Notes: generated by a model not told the origin, from the letters alone. Positions 48,393 to 57,665 are shown, numbered from the stretch's first letter. The stretch: 64,000 nucleotides of DNA from Weissella confusa (GCA_001436895.1 JQAY01000001.1:155648-219647); one strand, 5' to 3'. Made by a program: numbers and translations.

Positions 48393-49091
48393 ATGTTAGA
48401 CAAGATTCAACAACAAAAGAAGGCCGCTGGTGAATACGCTGCAAGCTTAGTTGAAAATGGCATGGTAGTTGGTCTAGGAACTGGTTCAACTGTCCGCTAT
48501 TTTGTTGACCGTCTTGGTGAGCGCGTTGCCAATGAAGGACTTGATATTGTCGGCGTAACGACTTCAAACCGTACTGCCCACCAAGCGCGTTGCTTGGGCA
48601 TTCCTTTGGCTGACGTCGATGCGGTTGATTACATTGATTTGACTGTCGATGGTGCTGATGCGGTTGATCCACAATTGAATGGTATCAAGGGTGGTGGCGC
48701 TGCTTTGCTATATGAAAAGGTTGTCGCCAAGAATTCAAAGCGCAACATTTGGATTGTCGATGGTAGCAAGCAACATGCTGAGTTGGGACACTTTCCATTA
48801 CCAGTTGAAGTGGTGTCATATGGTGAACAACAATTATGCCGCTTGTTTAAGAAGCACAATTTAAATCCAATTTTGCGTTTGGATGAAGATGGGCGTCCAC
48901 TAACGACGGATAACGGTAATAACATTATTGATTTGCATTTGGATACAATTCCATTCCCAGAAGAGCTTGCGACATGGCTATCAAATCAAGTTGGTGTCGT
49001 TGAGCACGGCTTGTTCTTGAACGTCTGTGATGAGGTCATTGTCGGTGGGGATGAAATTCAAGTATTGAAGCGTGATATGGCAAAGAACTAG
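48393..49091 (+). CDS. rpiA: Ribose-5-phosphate isomerase A
   Basis: Interconverts ribose 5-phosphate and ribulose 5-phosphate, feeding the phosphoketolase pathway. GLGTGSTVRYF, DLTVDGADAVDPQLNGIKGGGAAL and the terminal NVCDEVIVG are RpiA hallmarks. 232 aa is normal. AAGGAGG lies before ATG 48393 (the longer frame from 48252 lies inside rbsK). The operon ends here; an A/T-rich weak terminator stem follows near 49095. Confidence 0.95.
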   Translation: MLDKIQQQKKAAGEYAASLVENGMVVGLGTGSTVRYFVDRLGERVANEGLDIVGVTTSNRTAHQARCLGIPLADVDAVDYIDLTVDGADAVDPQLNGIKGGGAALLYEKVVAKNSKRNIWIVDGSKQHAELGHFPLPVEVVSYGEQQLCRLFKKHNLNPILRLDEDGRPLTTDNGNNIIDLHLDTIPFPEELATWLSNQVGVVEHGLFLNVCDEVIVGGDEIQVLKRDMAKN

Positions 49092-49291
49092 GGTTATTTT
49101 TAAATTTTTTAAAAATAGATAACATCAGAGTCCCAACGTATTTAATTCGAAAATATCTAAAGGTTGTGTATTACAAAATGTTAGTATGCCTTTAATGGGA
49201 TATGAAAAAGATGAATCTGGTAATTGACCAAAGGGAAATAAATTTTTAGCTTTTGCTATGATTTTTTGAGATGAAGAGAGAAAAAGAAAGT

Positions 49292-50176
49292 ATGAAAACT
49301 GAGGTAGATACAACCATATCATCAGCTGTGCGTGGGCTGATCGATATGAAGCATATTCCAGTGTGCGATATCTTAAAGCATGCTGGAATCTCTAGCAGTC
49401 GATACTACACGTTTGTAAATGGGCAAGGTGACATTACGGTGCACAAGTTGCACGCAATGCTACGCACGCTTAATGTTGGATTGGATGAACTGTGCTTATT
49501 TATTGAACCGAAACCAGTTGATGATGAGGCAACTAGCCCGGTAATTGCTGCAATCGCTGAATACCAACGCACGCGTGACATATCAGGATTAATTAATTTA
49601 CAAGACAAAAATGATTTCCGACCTGTTGTCTTAAGCAGTGAAGAAGCTAAACGCATTAAACCAGTACTGAATGATGTCTTGCGACGCTCAGAGTACTACA
49701 CAATGGCCGAACTCAAAGCATTCCTGCTATATCTAAATTATTTTACATATGATGAGATTTTGGCTTATTATCCCAAGGCAATGACCAGCATTCGCTTCCT
49801 AACACAAAAGTTAAAGGAGCGTCACGATGCAGCGCGTCATGATGTGTTGCACGTAATCAGCTTTTTGGTATACCAGCTATTGTTAATTAGTATCCAACGT
49901 GGACAGAGTCAAGAAGTTCATGATTTATTGAATTCTTTCTTCAGCCTACCTTTTGAGGTGGATGATTGGATGACCCTATTTTTGCGCCAAATGGTTGAGA
50001 TTATTCAACTGATTATGGCTGAAAAAGTTGCCCTAGCACAAACCAAATATGCTTCTGTCAAAGAGTCAATCAAATTATTCCAAGCGAAGGAGAACTGGGA
50101 GTACTTCGATGCTTTTATGGACGACTCTTTCCAATCGTTTATGCTAACGCTATATTGGATTGAAGTCGGGGGATAA
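49292..50176 (+). CDS. Rgg/MutR-like transcriptional regulator, module copy 2
   Basis: 294 aa, clearly paralogous to 11185-12090: YYTFVNGQGDITVHKLHA and the late FFSLPFEVDDWMT/ENWEYFD segments correspond closely, with the same length and order (HTH at about 10-70, then all-helical). Start ATG 49292 is matched to copy 1; GAAAG precedes it. It stands 6 bp before the Mga-like gene. The same Rgg-type reading and caveats apply as for copy 1. Confidence 0.7.
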   Translation: MKTEVDTTISSAVRGLIDMKHIPVCDILKHAGISSSRYYTFVNGQGDITVHKLHAMLRTLNVGLDELCLFIEPKPVDDEATSPVIAAIAEYQRTRDISGLINLQDKNDFRPVVLSSEEAKRIKPVLNDVLRRSEYYTMAELKAFLLYLNYFTYDEILAYYPKAMTSIRFLTQKLKERHDAARHDVLHVISFLVYQLLLISIQRGQSQEVHDLLNSFFSLPFEVDDWMTLFLRQMVEIIQLIMAEKVALAQTKYASVKESIKLFQAKENWEYFDAFMDDSFQSFMLTLYWIEVGG

Positions 50177-50181
50177 TTATT

Positions 50182-51687
50182 ATGGAGTGGTTACTGGGAA
50201 AAAAGGAAATTAAGAAAGTAGCATTGGTTAGCTACTTTTATGAGACGAACCAAACGAAAATGTTGATTCCAGATTTGGAACGCCATTTCAATTGGTCCAC
50301 TTACATGATCAAATCACTGATTAATGAATTGCTACATGATCAGAAACGATTTGGTGTGCCAGAGCAGGGACAGCTAAGATTGAGCCCATCTGAACGTGAA
50401 GTGGAATTAATTCCTGGTAACCGAGCCTACTTGCTTAGCTTAACAGCAAGCTATATTAAGGAGTCGTATTTATTCCGCACATTAATAACGGGGATGAATA
50501 ATACACCAACAGCCTTGTCTGTGTTGGCAGAACACCTTGATGTCCCAAAACTGCATTTAAAAAATGATATTCGTCAATTTAATGATCGTGCGCGACCAGC
50601 GAATATTGAAATTAATACTTATAATCGGCTACAGGGAGACGAATGGGCGATTCGTATTATGCTGGTTAGCATTTTTAAAAACGTCATTCATGATGAAACC
50701 GAATTAACTGATTTCTTTGAAGCCGATATTATTCAGCAAGCTAATCAAGTGGCACGTTTTTATCAAATGTCGAATGTTGAAGCAGCGCAGTTAACGCAAC
50801 ACCAACACTTGTCATTGATGATTGAGTTGGCGGTTTGGCTTGTGCGCTTGAATGCCCGTTGCCCAGTTTCAAATTCTACGCAACCGCATGTTCTATTAGC
50901 AGATGATCAACTAGATGAGGCATACAAAAACCTACTGATTCTGAACGAGTCAGTTATCCGGCGATTTGTTCGTTTGCCACCGCACGAGTTGTCACTGGAG
51001 AGTCGTTATGGCGTCTTGATGCTGGTACGCGTCGGGCTGTCTGCCGGTCATTTGAGTGGCAATGCTAACAAAGAAGTAGGGAAAGTCCATGCGATGTTGA
51101 GCAACATTGCCCAGACGGTGTACCGTGAATTCTTTGGGCAAGATATGCCACAAGATTTAACGACGCAATTAGCCAATGAACTTGAGCAACCAGCGATGAT
51201 GCTGCTATTTTTGACGCATATCAATTATCAAGGAAATGACGATTACACAATTAGCCACTCGTTGTTCCCTGAGTACACGTTGTTTACAGATCGCTTCCTA
51301 ACACGAGTCAATGAGTACTTAGGTATCAAGACGCTTAATATTAAGAACCGTTTGTTCAAGGTGTTTTATAACTTATTCATCGGTCTATTAGACCGTGCTG
51401 TCATGATTCCGCAATTGCATATTAGCTTGCGGATTAATGACGCATTTATGCATAAAGAAGTAGCGACCATGCTTGAACGTCAAGCTGAACTACGTATTGA
51501 TGTGAGCGATGACATGAAGCAATGCGACATGATTATCAGTGATACCTTACTGCCTCGTGCGCAAGCAGCACAGGTGATTGTTTGGACGACGTTGCCGACG
51601 TTTGCTGAGTTTGATTCATTCTTGCATACGGCGGTCAATTTAACGATGAACAAATTTACAGAATCAATCTATGGACGACAGAAGTAG
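50182..51687 (+). CDS. Mga/AtxA-like regulator, module copy 2
   Basis: 501 aa, paralogous along its length to 12071-13561: identical N-terminus MEWLLGK, VDLERHFNWSTYMIKSL-like helix-turn-helix, a helical middle, and the EIIB-like ending with SFAEFDSFLHTAVN-type pattern (TFAEFDSFLHTA). Similarity is lower in the middle than at both ends, so the copies are old. No phosphotransferase genes nearby. The Spx-like gene follows after a terminator. Confidence 0.7.
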   Translation: MEWLLGKKEIKKVALVSYFYETNQTKMLIPDLERHFNWSTYMIKSLINELLHDQKRFGVPEQGQLRLSPSEREVELIPGNRAYLLSLTASYIKESYLFRTLITGMNNTPTALSVLAEHLDVPKLHLKNDIRQFNDRARPANIEINTYNRLQGDEWAIRIMLVSIFKNVIHDETELTDFFEADIIQQANQVARFYQMSNVEAAQLTQHQHLSLMIELAVWLVRLNARCPVSNSTQPHVLLADDQLDEAYKNLLILNESVIRRFVRLPPHELSLESRYGVLMLVRVGLSAGHLSGNANKEVGKVHAMLSNIAQTVYREFFGQDMPQDLTTQLANELEQPAMMLLFLTHINYQGNDDYTISHSLFPEYTLFTDRFLTRVNEYLGIKTLNIKNRLFKVFYNLFIGLLDRAVMIPQLHISLRINDAFMHKEVATMLERQAELRIDVSDDMKQCDMIISDTLLPRAQAAQVIVWTTLPTFAEFDSFLHTAVNLTMNKFTESIYGRQK

Positions 51688-51692
51688 TCCGC

Positions 51693-51724
51693 AAAAAGCA
51701 GATCAGTAATGATCTGCTTTTTTT
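51693..51724 (+). terminator. Terminator of module copy 2
   Basis: AAAAAGCAGATCA pairs with TGATCTGCTTTTT, then T-run. Confidence 0.9.
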
Positions 51725-51842
51725 ATTGGTGTAAAAAACGTTTTTAGGACCGGTTTCCTACAACAAAAGAGGTAAAGCTGGAGTTGACGGTATCTGCTTG
51801 TTTTACCATGGAAGTGAATATGAAGAAGGGGGATGCGCAATT

Positions 51843-52307
51843 ATGAAACATCAAGATGGACTTGAACTTTACGTTGTCGGTACACGCAAGCAACGTAAAG
51901 TATCAAAGCAGGTGGCAGACTTCTTGCAGCAACATCATCTGACATATCGTCTGATTCAGGTTAAACAGTCGTTTCCAATGTCGTTTAGTGAGTTTTGTGA
52001 AGTCTTAGCATGGACTAATAAAGCTACGCGAGATAAAGAAATATTAGCTCTGACGATGAGTGAGCAGCAACACCGGTTGTTTAGCCAGCCGAATAAGGTG
52101 ACTGGACCAATTATTGTTCAATGGCGTGATAATGAAATTGTGAAAGCAAAGTTTGGGATTGTTGATTTGGAAATGTTTATTTCTAAAGATGAGCGGCATC
52201 GCCATTTATGTTCAGCATTGGATGAATTACAGCGTGCTGACATGCGTGAATATGCCACGACAAACCATGAAAAAGCAGTTGTTCGATCGCAGAATTGCGG
52301 ATGGTGA
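51843..52307 (+). CDS. Spx/ArsC-like protein lacking the CxxC motif
   Basis: 154 aa. ELYVVGTRKQRKVSKQVADF matches the thioredoxin-like start of Spx (normally with CxxC at GTRKQ), then FPMSFSEFCEVLAWTNKATRDKEI matches EPLSIDEIKQILRMTEDGTDEI-type sequence, and GPIIVQWRDNEIVKAKFGIVDL matches the PIIIDEKR segment. So the fold is kept but both redox cysteines are gone, making a constitutive or redox-blind RNA polymerase-binding factor possible. ATG 51843 follows GGGGGATG. The family call is by eye and should be confirmed. Confidence 0.6.
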   Translation: MKHQDGLELYVVGTRKQRKVSKQVADFLQQHHLTYRLIQVKQSFPMSFSEFCEVLAWTNKATRDKEILALTMSEQQHRLFSQPNKVTGPIIVQWRDNEIVKAKFGIVDLEMFISKDERHRHLCSALDELQRADMREYATTNHEKAVVRSQNCGW

Positions 52308-52314
52308 CTTAATT

Positions 52315-52345
52315 AAAAAGGCTAGCGCAAATGCACTAGCCTTTT
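52315..52345 (+). terminator. Terminator of the Spx-like gene
   Basis: AAAAGGCTAG pairs with CTAGCCTTTT. Confidence 0.85.
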
Positions 52346-52518
52346 AATGTATCGTTGAATGGGTAATAGTATGTGTTAGTTGAAGCAAAGCACTCATCAA
52401 TAACAATTAGACGATAATTTTAGTAAAGTAAGATTCAACGGTACGGTGCCATTATAACGCCGATTACTAGGCGCTTATGAGGGTTGTCCCTTAATTAGTA
52501 AACGGGATATGCCGACAA

Positions 52519-52744
52519 ATAAAAAAACTCAGCATTGAGCGAATGATGCTGAGAAAACGAAAATAGACTATGCGTCTACTTATAGGAGTGTGTAGTTAAT
52601 GTACGCACCGTTAACTACATGTCTAAATATACTGCTTTAAATGATTTGTTGGGTGAGGTTGCCCTTAAAGTGGAAAAGATGTCAGCCGCAGTTGGATAAC
52701 AGATTATTCACATTGAAAAGGTATTAGTTTTTTGAAGGAATAGC
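52519..52744 (-). ncRNA. Minus-strand RNA candidate of about 225 nt
   Basis: Minus-strand TTGTGA (52774-52779), 17 bp, TATATT (52751-52756) would start RNA near 52744. It would end at CTCAGCAT/ATGCTGAG (52528-52553) with seven Us (52521-52527). Between are GTAGTTAA/TTAACTAC and TAGAC/GTCTA hairpins. It is antisense to the short plus-strand frames. Promoter and terminator are seen; function is not known. Confidence 0.45.
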
Positions 52745-52978
52745 ATAATGAATATAACTGGGAGTAAAGATACTCACAATAAAGAAATAATGCATTTAGG
52801 GGGCAATATCTAGTTTAGAATAACAACCGTAGATGTATGAGAAATGTACCTGTACCTCTATTTAAAATCGCGTGAATACAGGGTACATTCACTACATGGC
52901 TGATACCCTATCACTTACAATCGAAGTGTGGTAGTACGTCTACGCAGCTCTTTTATAGAACTGAGCATAGTTTCGCAT

Positions 52979-53142
52979 CGTATGTGATTTTTCGGCACAT
53001 ACGGTGTTGCGTATTGGTTATCATGGCTAATACGCCCCTCTCTCTTTCTCTCTATATGCAAGTATACTTACCCACTGGTATATTTGGTGAGGGTTTATTT
53101 TATTTTTGTCTGAATGGTCGACTTCGGTTGGCCATTTTTTAT
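52979..53142 (+). ncRNA. Plus-strand hairpin RNA candidate ending in a UUCG terminator
   Basis: CGTATGTG (52979-52986) with CACATACG (52996-53003); GCGTATT (53009-53015) with AATACGC (53029-53035); finally AATGGTCGAC-TTCG-GTTGGCCATT with six Ts (53113-53142), a 10-bp stem on a UUCG tetraloop. No ORF and no clear promoter. May be a small RNA or a terminated leader. Confidence 0.4.
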
Positions 53143-53183
53143 TTGCAAATAATGGTTAGCGACGATACACAACACACGATACA

Positions 53184-53220
53184 AAAAAGCATCCGCAGTA
53201 CAGGGGCGGATGCTTTTTTT
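53184..53220. terminator. Bidirectional terminator in the gene-poor stretch
   Basis: AGCATCCGC pairs with GCGGATGCT, with A-run before and T-run after. It can end transcription from the minus-strand DMT gene. Confidence 0.8.
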
Positions 53221-53374
53221 GGAATATGTGGGTGTGATGTCTTAATGGGTGATAAGAAAACACTTTGTAAAGAAATGTGACATCACCATATAAAATGGGC
53301 GTTGGTTACAACCAACATGATTATCATAACGGCTTCGTTAATGATAATCGTCATAATAATCGTATTTGGGATAG

Positions 53375-54277
53375 TTACATCTTCGTTAGGACAACACCGC
53401 AGATGAAAAGCAAAATTCCAATAATCTTGCGGATAGTCACGCACTTTTTAATGACTCCGAATAGACCAAATTGTTCGACCAAGGCTGATCCAACCATGAC
53501 ACCGACAAGTGACAAACCGATTGTAAGACCAGCACCAAGGGTAGGCATCAAGATGGTCATAATCAAAACGTAGGCAGCGCCCAATGTTGAAGCGACCCAA
53601 CCAGTAAATGATGTCAAACCAGTGGGCAATGTGTTTTTGTGAAGTGACTTTGTAATGATAACGACGATTAGCAAGAACACGGTTCCCATTAGAAAGGCAA
53701 TAAATGACGCACCGGAAGCGTTCTTAACAATGGCAGACAATTGACCGTTAAACAAACCTTGCGTAGTAGAAAGGGCACCAGCAATCAATGCCCAAATGAT
53801 TTGCCAGATATTGGCTTTAGGCGCATTTGTTGGCAAGCTCTTTTCATATGATGTTAGGAAAACACCTGCCAATAGTAGGACAAGACCGATAATTGCAATC
53901 ACCTTAACGGGGACTTGATGTGAACCGAAAGCGCCGGTCCAGTCATAAATGAGACCTGAGAAAATTTGACCAAGGGTTGGATAAATGACGGCGTTGATTG
54001 GTCCTAAGATAGGGAACAAGATGATGATGCTGGTGATGAAGGCGGCTCCCATTACACCACCGAGCAACCAAATGTTACCGTGACCAAAACCTAGCGATAG
54101 GATGCCAGCGACATTGGCGCGAGTGATCAGTAACAAGAGAAGGAATTCAATCGTTCCTAGAACGTAAACCATGAATCCACCGGCAATTGGTGATGCCAGT
54201 TGCTTACCGAAGTTTGAATTATATGGATTTTGAACAGCTAGCATCAATCCAGATAAGATGCCAATAAGATAAAACAT
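53375..54277 (-). CDS. DMT-family (YdcZ/DUF606-like) transporter
   Basis: 300 aa with 10 predicted TMs in two similar halves, each with the YdcZ/DUF606 pattern (LSGLMLAVQNPYNSNFGKQLASPIAG; ALIAGALSTTQGLFNGQLSAIVK). AAGGAG stands before the ATG. It is divergent from the nucleoside operon and shares the operator and cre region, so it may be part of nucleoside or ribose uptake; that is inferred. Substrate unknown. Confidence 0.85.
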   Translation of the reverse strand: MFYLIGILSGLMLAVQNPYNSNFGKQLASPIAGGFMVYVLGTIEFLLLLLITRANVAGILSLGFGHGNIWLLGGVMGAAFITSIIILFPILGPINAVIYPTLGQIFSGLIYDWTGAFGSHQVPVKVIAIIGLVLLLAGVFLTSYEKSLPTNAPKANIWQIIWALIAGALSTTQGLFNGQLSAIVKNASGASFIAFLMGTVFLLIVVIITKSLHKNTLPTGLTSFTGWVASTLGAAYVLIMTILMPTLGAGLTIGLSLVGVMVGSALVEQFGLFGVIKKCVTIRKIIGILLFICGVVLTKM

Positions 54278-54388
54278 AATGTCTCCTTTTTTATTCTGAT
54301 TAGTGACAGAGCAACGTTGGAATTTTCAAAAATCACAGTCAGGATGCGGGTTTAATGCAAAAATCTCCTTTATTTCGAAAAAACCGAG

Positions 54389-54402
54389 TGTAAACGCTTT
54401 CT
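54389..54402. promoter_or_regulatory. cre site before the nucleoside operon
   Basis: TGTAAACGCTTTCT matches the CcpA consensus TGWAARCGYTWNCW at all positions. It lies between the DMT gene and nupC. Confidence 0.8.
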
Positions 54403-54431
54403 AAATCTTGTGAAGTATGTTACATTATTAC

Positions 54432-54463
54432 TTGTAAAACGATTTACAAAAACGTTTTACAAG
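54432..54463. promoter_or_regulatory. Tandem operator before nupC, same as before rbsK
   Basis: A 32-bp block with TTGTAAAACGATTTACAA plus AACGTTTTACAAG; it differs from the rbsK block (47372-47403) by a single base. Binding by RbsR or a close relative is inferred. Confidence 0.8.
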
Positions 54464-54521
54464 AATTGTACACGAAATATCGTGATTGTAAAATAATTTA
54501 TCTTTATTTGGGGGTATCGTT

Positions 54522-55748
54522 ATGTTTTTGATTGTTAACATCATCGCTATTCCAATTCTTATCGGAATTGCGTACTTGTTCTCTATGGATAAGAAGGCCA
54601 TTGATTGGCGTTCTGTTCTCACGATTGTTGGGTTGATGTTGGTCTTGGCTTGGTTCTTTAACAAGTTCACGATTGGTCAAGATATCATCAAGGGTGCCGC
54701 AAGTGGTTTCGCTTGGTTGATCGCTGTTGCGAACCAAGGAATTGCGTTTGCGTTGCCAGATTGGCTAACGGCCAACCACGGCGGACCAAACTTCGTCACA
54801 TCAGCATTGCTACCAATCTTGTTGGTTGTCCCAATGTTTGACATCTTGACTTACATTGGTGTGCTACCTTGGATTATTAAGTGGGTTGGACGTGGGTTGT
54901 CATTCATCACCCGTCAACCAAAGTTTGAAGCATTCTTCTCAGTTGAGATGATGTTCCTTGGTAACACTGAAGTATTGGCCGTCTCAAAGGCACAATTGAA
55001 CCGCATGTCAGCACAACGTAATTTGACGTTGGCCATGATGTCAATGAGCTGTGTGACGGCTTCAGTGCTAGGAGCTTACACAAAGATGATTCCTGGACAA
55101 TACGTTTTGATGGCCGTGCCATTGAACATCTTGGCTTCAATCGTCTTTACAGCAATCTTGAACCCAGTGCAATTGGATCCATCAGAAGACGTTATTGTTA
55201 ACGAAAGCACTGAAGAAGGTCACCAACGCGAGCCATTCTTCTCATTCTTGTCAAACTCAATCTTGGGTGCTGGTAAGTTGATTTTGATCATCACCGCTAC
55301 GGTTATTGCCTTCGTTGGTTTGGCTGCCTTGATTGATCAATTGCTTGGATTGACTGGCTTCCACTGGTTGACGTTGGAGAAGATTATCGGTGTTGTTATG
55401 TTCCCATTTGCTTGGTTGCTAGGATTCAACCCAGCTGATGCCTTCAACTTGTCTCAATTGATGGGATTGAAGTTGGTTACGAACGAATTCGTTGTTATGG
55501 GTCAAATTTCAAAGTCAATCATGGCTGGAACTGGTTTGTTCCACAACCCACACGCGGTTGCTGTTACGGCAGTGTTCCTAACGAGTTTTGCTAACTTTGG
55601 AACGCTAGGTATGATTATCGGAGCTTTCAAGGGATTGACTGGTAAGAAGGTTAACGATTTGATTAGTTCTCAAGCAGGATACTTGATGCTTTCAGGTATT
55701 TTGGTTTCATTGCTAGCTGCTGCTACAGCCGGAATCTTTGTTTGGTAA
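54522..55748 (+). CDS. nupC: CNT-family nucleoside transporter (NupC)
   Basis: 408 aa concentrative nucleoside:H+ symporter. About ten TMs; family hallmarks GNTEVLAVSKAQL (gate region), SMSCVTASVLGAYTKM, and the late NEFVVMGQ segment with SFANFGTLGM. GGGGG lies before the ATG. First gene of a three-gene operon with two nucleoside hydrolases, 13 bp before the first. It would bring in uridine or inosine-like nucleosides. Confidence 0.93.
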   Translation: MFLIVNIIAIPILIGIAYLFSMDKKAIDWRSVLTIVGLMLVLAWFFNKFTIGQDIIKGAASGFAWLIAVANQGIAFALPDWLTANHGGPNFVTSALLPILLVVPMFDILTYIGVLPWIIKWVGRGLSFITRQPKFEAFFSVEMMFLGNTEVLAVSKAQLNRMSAQRNLTLAMMSMSCVTASVLGAYTKMIPGQYVLMAVPLNILASIVFTAILNPVQLDPSEDVIVNESTEEGHQREPFFSFLSNSILGAGKLILIITATVIAFVGLAALIDQLLGLTGFHWLTLEKIIGVVMFPFAWLLGFNPADAFNLSQLMGLKLVTNEFVVMGQISKSIMAGTGLFHNPHAVAVTAVFLTSFANFGTLGMIIGAFKGLTGKKVNDLISSQAGYLMLSGILVSLLAAATAGIFVW

Positions 55749-55761
55749 GAGGTAAAAAATC

Positions 55762-56679
55762 ATGCGTCAGGTTATCTTAGATATGGATCCAGGAATTGAT
55801 GATGCCGCTGCGATTGCAGTTGCCGTCAATCACCCTGATTTGAATGTGTCACTTATCACCACGGTTGCTGGAAATGTTTCAGTTGATAAGACGACAAAAA
55901 ATGCATTGAAGTTGCTTGAATTTTTCCATCGTGAAGACATCCCGGTTGCGGCCGGCGCATCTAAGCCGTTAAAGAAGGCATTCGCAGATGCAGCCAACAT
56001 TCATGGTGAGTCGGGGATGCCGGGATATGATTTCCCAGAACCCACGATTAAGCCGATTGAAGATGATGCGGTGACAGCGATGCACAAGGTGTTGCAAACC
56101 AGCTCACAACCAGTAACGCTGATTGCGACGGGTGCCTACACAAACGTTGCGACGTTGTTCCAAAATTATCCATTTGATTTGGTCAATATTGATGAGGTCA
56201 TTTTGATGGGTGGTTCGGTGTCAGGAGGAAACGTCTCATCAGTTGCTGAATTCAATATCTTTACTGACCCAGACGCGGCTAAGATTGTCATGGAAGCACC
56301 AGTTAAGAAAACCATGATTGGGCTGGACGTAACATTGAAGGCGTTAATTACACCAGAAACGATGGCAGCCATCACGCAAATGGGGAAGGCTGGTAATATG
56401 TTGAGTCATATTATTACGGCTTATGGTGATGTTCATGAAGGCGGTAAGCCGATGCACGATGTGAACACAATCCTTTATGCGGTTGATCCATCATGCATGA
56501 CTGTTAAAGATGGTGCCGTTGACGTTGTCACTGAAGGACCAGCAGCCGGTGCAACGGTTTGGGATTTCCAACACCGTTGGCACGAAAATGACTTCGTTAA
56601 TGCGACAATTGGTGTTGATGTGGATGCCGAACGTTTCAACGAATGGTTCTTGGCACAAGTGCAACAAATGAATGCTTAA
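55762..56679 (+). CDS. Nucleoside hydrolase 1 (Rih-like)
   Basis: Ribonucleoside hydrolase, 305 aa. DMDPGIDDAAA (residues 6-16) is the Ca2+-binding N-terminal motif; ATGAYTNVATL and HDVNTILYAVDP (C-terminal His/Asp pair) complete the active site. It releases base plus free ribose, which rbsK-rpiA can use. AGAGGT lies before the ATG; it is co-transcribed with nupC. Confidence 0.93.
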   Translation: MRQVILDMDPGIDDAAAIAVAVNHPDLNVSLITTVAGNVSVDKTTKNALKLLEFFHREDIPVAAGASKPLKKAFADAANIHGESGMPGYDFPEPTIKPIEDDAVTAMHKVLQTSSQPVTLIATGAYTNVATLFQNYPFDLVNIDEVILMGGSVSGGNVSSVAEFNIFTDPDAAKIVMEAPVKKTMIGLDVTLKALITPETMAAITQMGKAGNMLSHIITAYGDVHEGGKPMHDVNTILYAVDPSCMTVKDGAVDVVTEGPAAGATVWDFQHRWHENDFVNATIGVDVDAERFNEWFLAQVQQMNA

Positions 56680-56720
56680 ATAAAATAGTAAAACTTGTAT
56701 ATATAGAGGAGAATGGAAAA

Positions 56721-57665
56721 ATGGCTCAAAAGAAGATGATTTTGGACTTGGATGCAGGTGTTGATGACGCCTTGGCTTTGGCCTATGCATTGGCAACGCC
56801 TGATGCAGATTTGATCGGAATCACATCATCATACGGAAACAACGTACAAGACATTACGTCTGTAAACAGCTTGAAGTTGTTGGAGTTGTTGGGTGCAACG
56901 GATGTGCCAGTCTTCCGTGGTGTGGACCACCCATTGAACACGGATAGTTTTGAGGCAATGCAAGTCTCAAAGGACATCCACGGTGACAATGGTATTGGTA
57001 ACGTCTTTTTGCCTGAACCAAAGCGTCCAATCGAAGATCAATCTGCTGTTGACTTCCTTATTGAAGCCGCTCACGAATATGCAGAGAATTTGGTTATCGT
57101 GCCAACTGGTCCTTTGACTAACTTGGCCTTGGCATTTAAGAAGGATCCTGAAATCGCTGAGTTGATTGGTAATATCACGATTATGGGTGGCGCGCTAACA
57201 GTACCTGGTAACGTAACCCCTTATACTGAAGCAAATATTAATCAAGATGCTGAAGCCGCCGATTATGTTTTCAAGAATGCCAAGCACTTGGTGATGGTTG
57301 GACTAGACGTTACGTTGCAAACTTTGCTCACAAAGAAAGAGACGCAACAATGGCGTGACTTGGGTACCGAAAAGGGACGTGCCTATGCTGACATCATGGA
57401 TTACTACATTGATGCCTACTATAACTTGGACATCAACAAGGCGGGAGCCGCATTGCACGATCCATTGGCTGTTGGTGTGGCAGTTGACCCTAACTTGGTA
57501 ACCTTGCTACCAATTAACATGCGTGTCGACCACGAAGATGGTCGTACGATTGGTGATTTGAGCCGTTTGACTGATCCAGTCAAGAACACATACGCAGCTG
57601 TTGCGGTTGATGCACCGTTCTACTTGGAGCGCTTCATGAACTACATGGCAATCGCATTGCGTTAA
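56721..57665 (+). CDS. Nucleoside hydrolase 2
   Basis: 314 aa, second IU-nucleoside hydrolase. The Ca2+ motif reads DLDAGVDDALA, with Ala in place of the usual Pro, but all three metal Asp residues remain. GPLTNLALAFKKDPEIA and the ALHDPLAVGVAVDP site are typical. AGAGGAG lies before ATG 56721; a longer frame from 56643 runs through the preceding gene end. Two hydrolases with different specificity (for instance purine and pyrimidine) are a fair inference. Confidence 0.92.
   Translation: MAQKKMILDLDAGVDDALALAYALATPDADLIGITSSYGNNVQDITSVNSLKLLELLGATDVPVFRGVDHPLNTDSFEAMQVSKDIHGDNGIGNVFLPEPKRPIEDQSAVDFLIEAAHEYAENLVIVPTGPLTNLALAFKKDPEIAELIGNITIMGGALTVPGNVTPYTEANINQDAEAADYVFKNAKHLVMVGLDVTLQTLLTKKETQQWRDLGTEKGRAYADIMDYYIDAYYNLDINKAGAALHDPLAVGVAVDPNLVTLLPINMRVDHEDGRTIGDLSRLTDPVKNTYAAVAVDAPFYLERFMNYMAIALR

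Larger units (their letters stand above)
52346..53374. other. Gene-poor stretch with many hairpins and terminators
   Basis: Over 1 kb without a convincing gene. Short frames: 52619-52699 (26 codons, MSKYTALNDLLGEVALKVEK...) without a ribosome site, and 52748-52813 (21 codons) with GAAGGA 8 bp before it. Inverted repeats include GTAGTTAA (52592-52599) with TTAACTAC (52611-52618), GTGATGTC (53234-53241) with GACATCAC (53279-53286), and several more. Terminators on both strands show that the region is transcribed. Confidence 0.55.
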
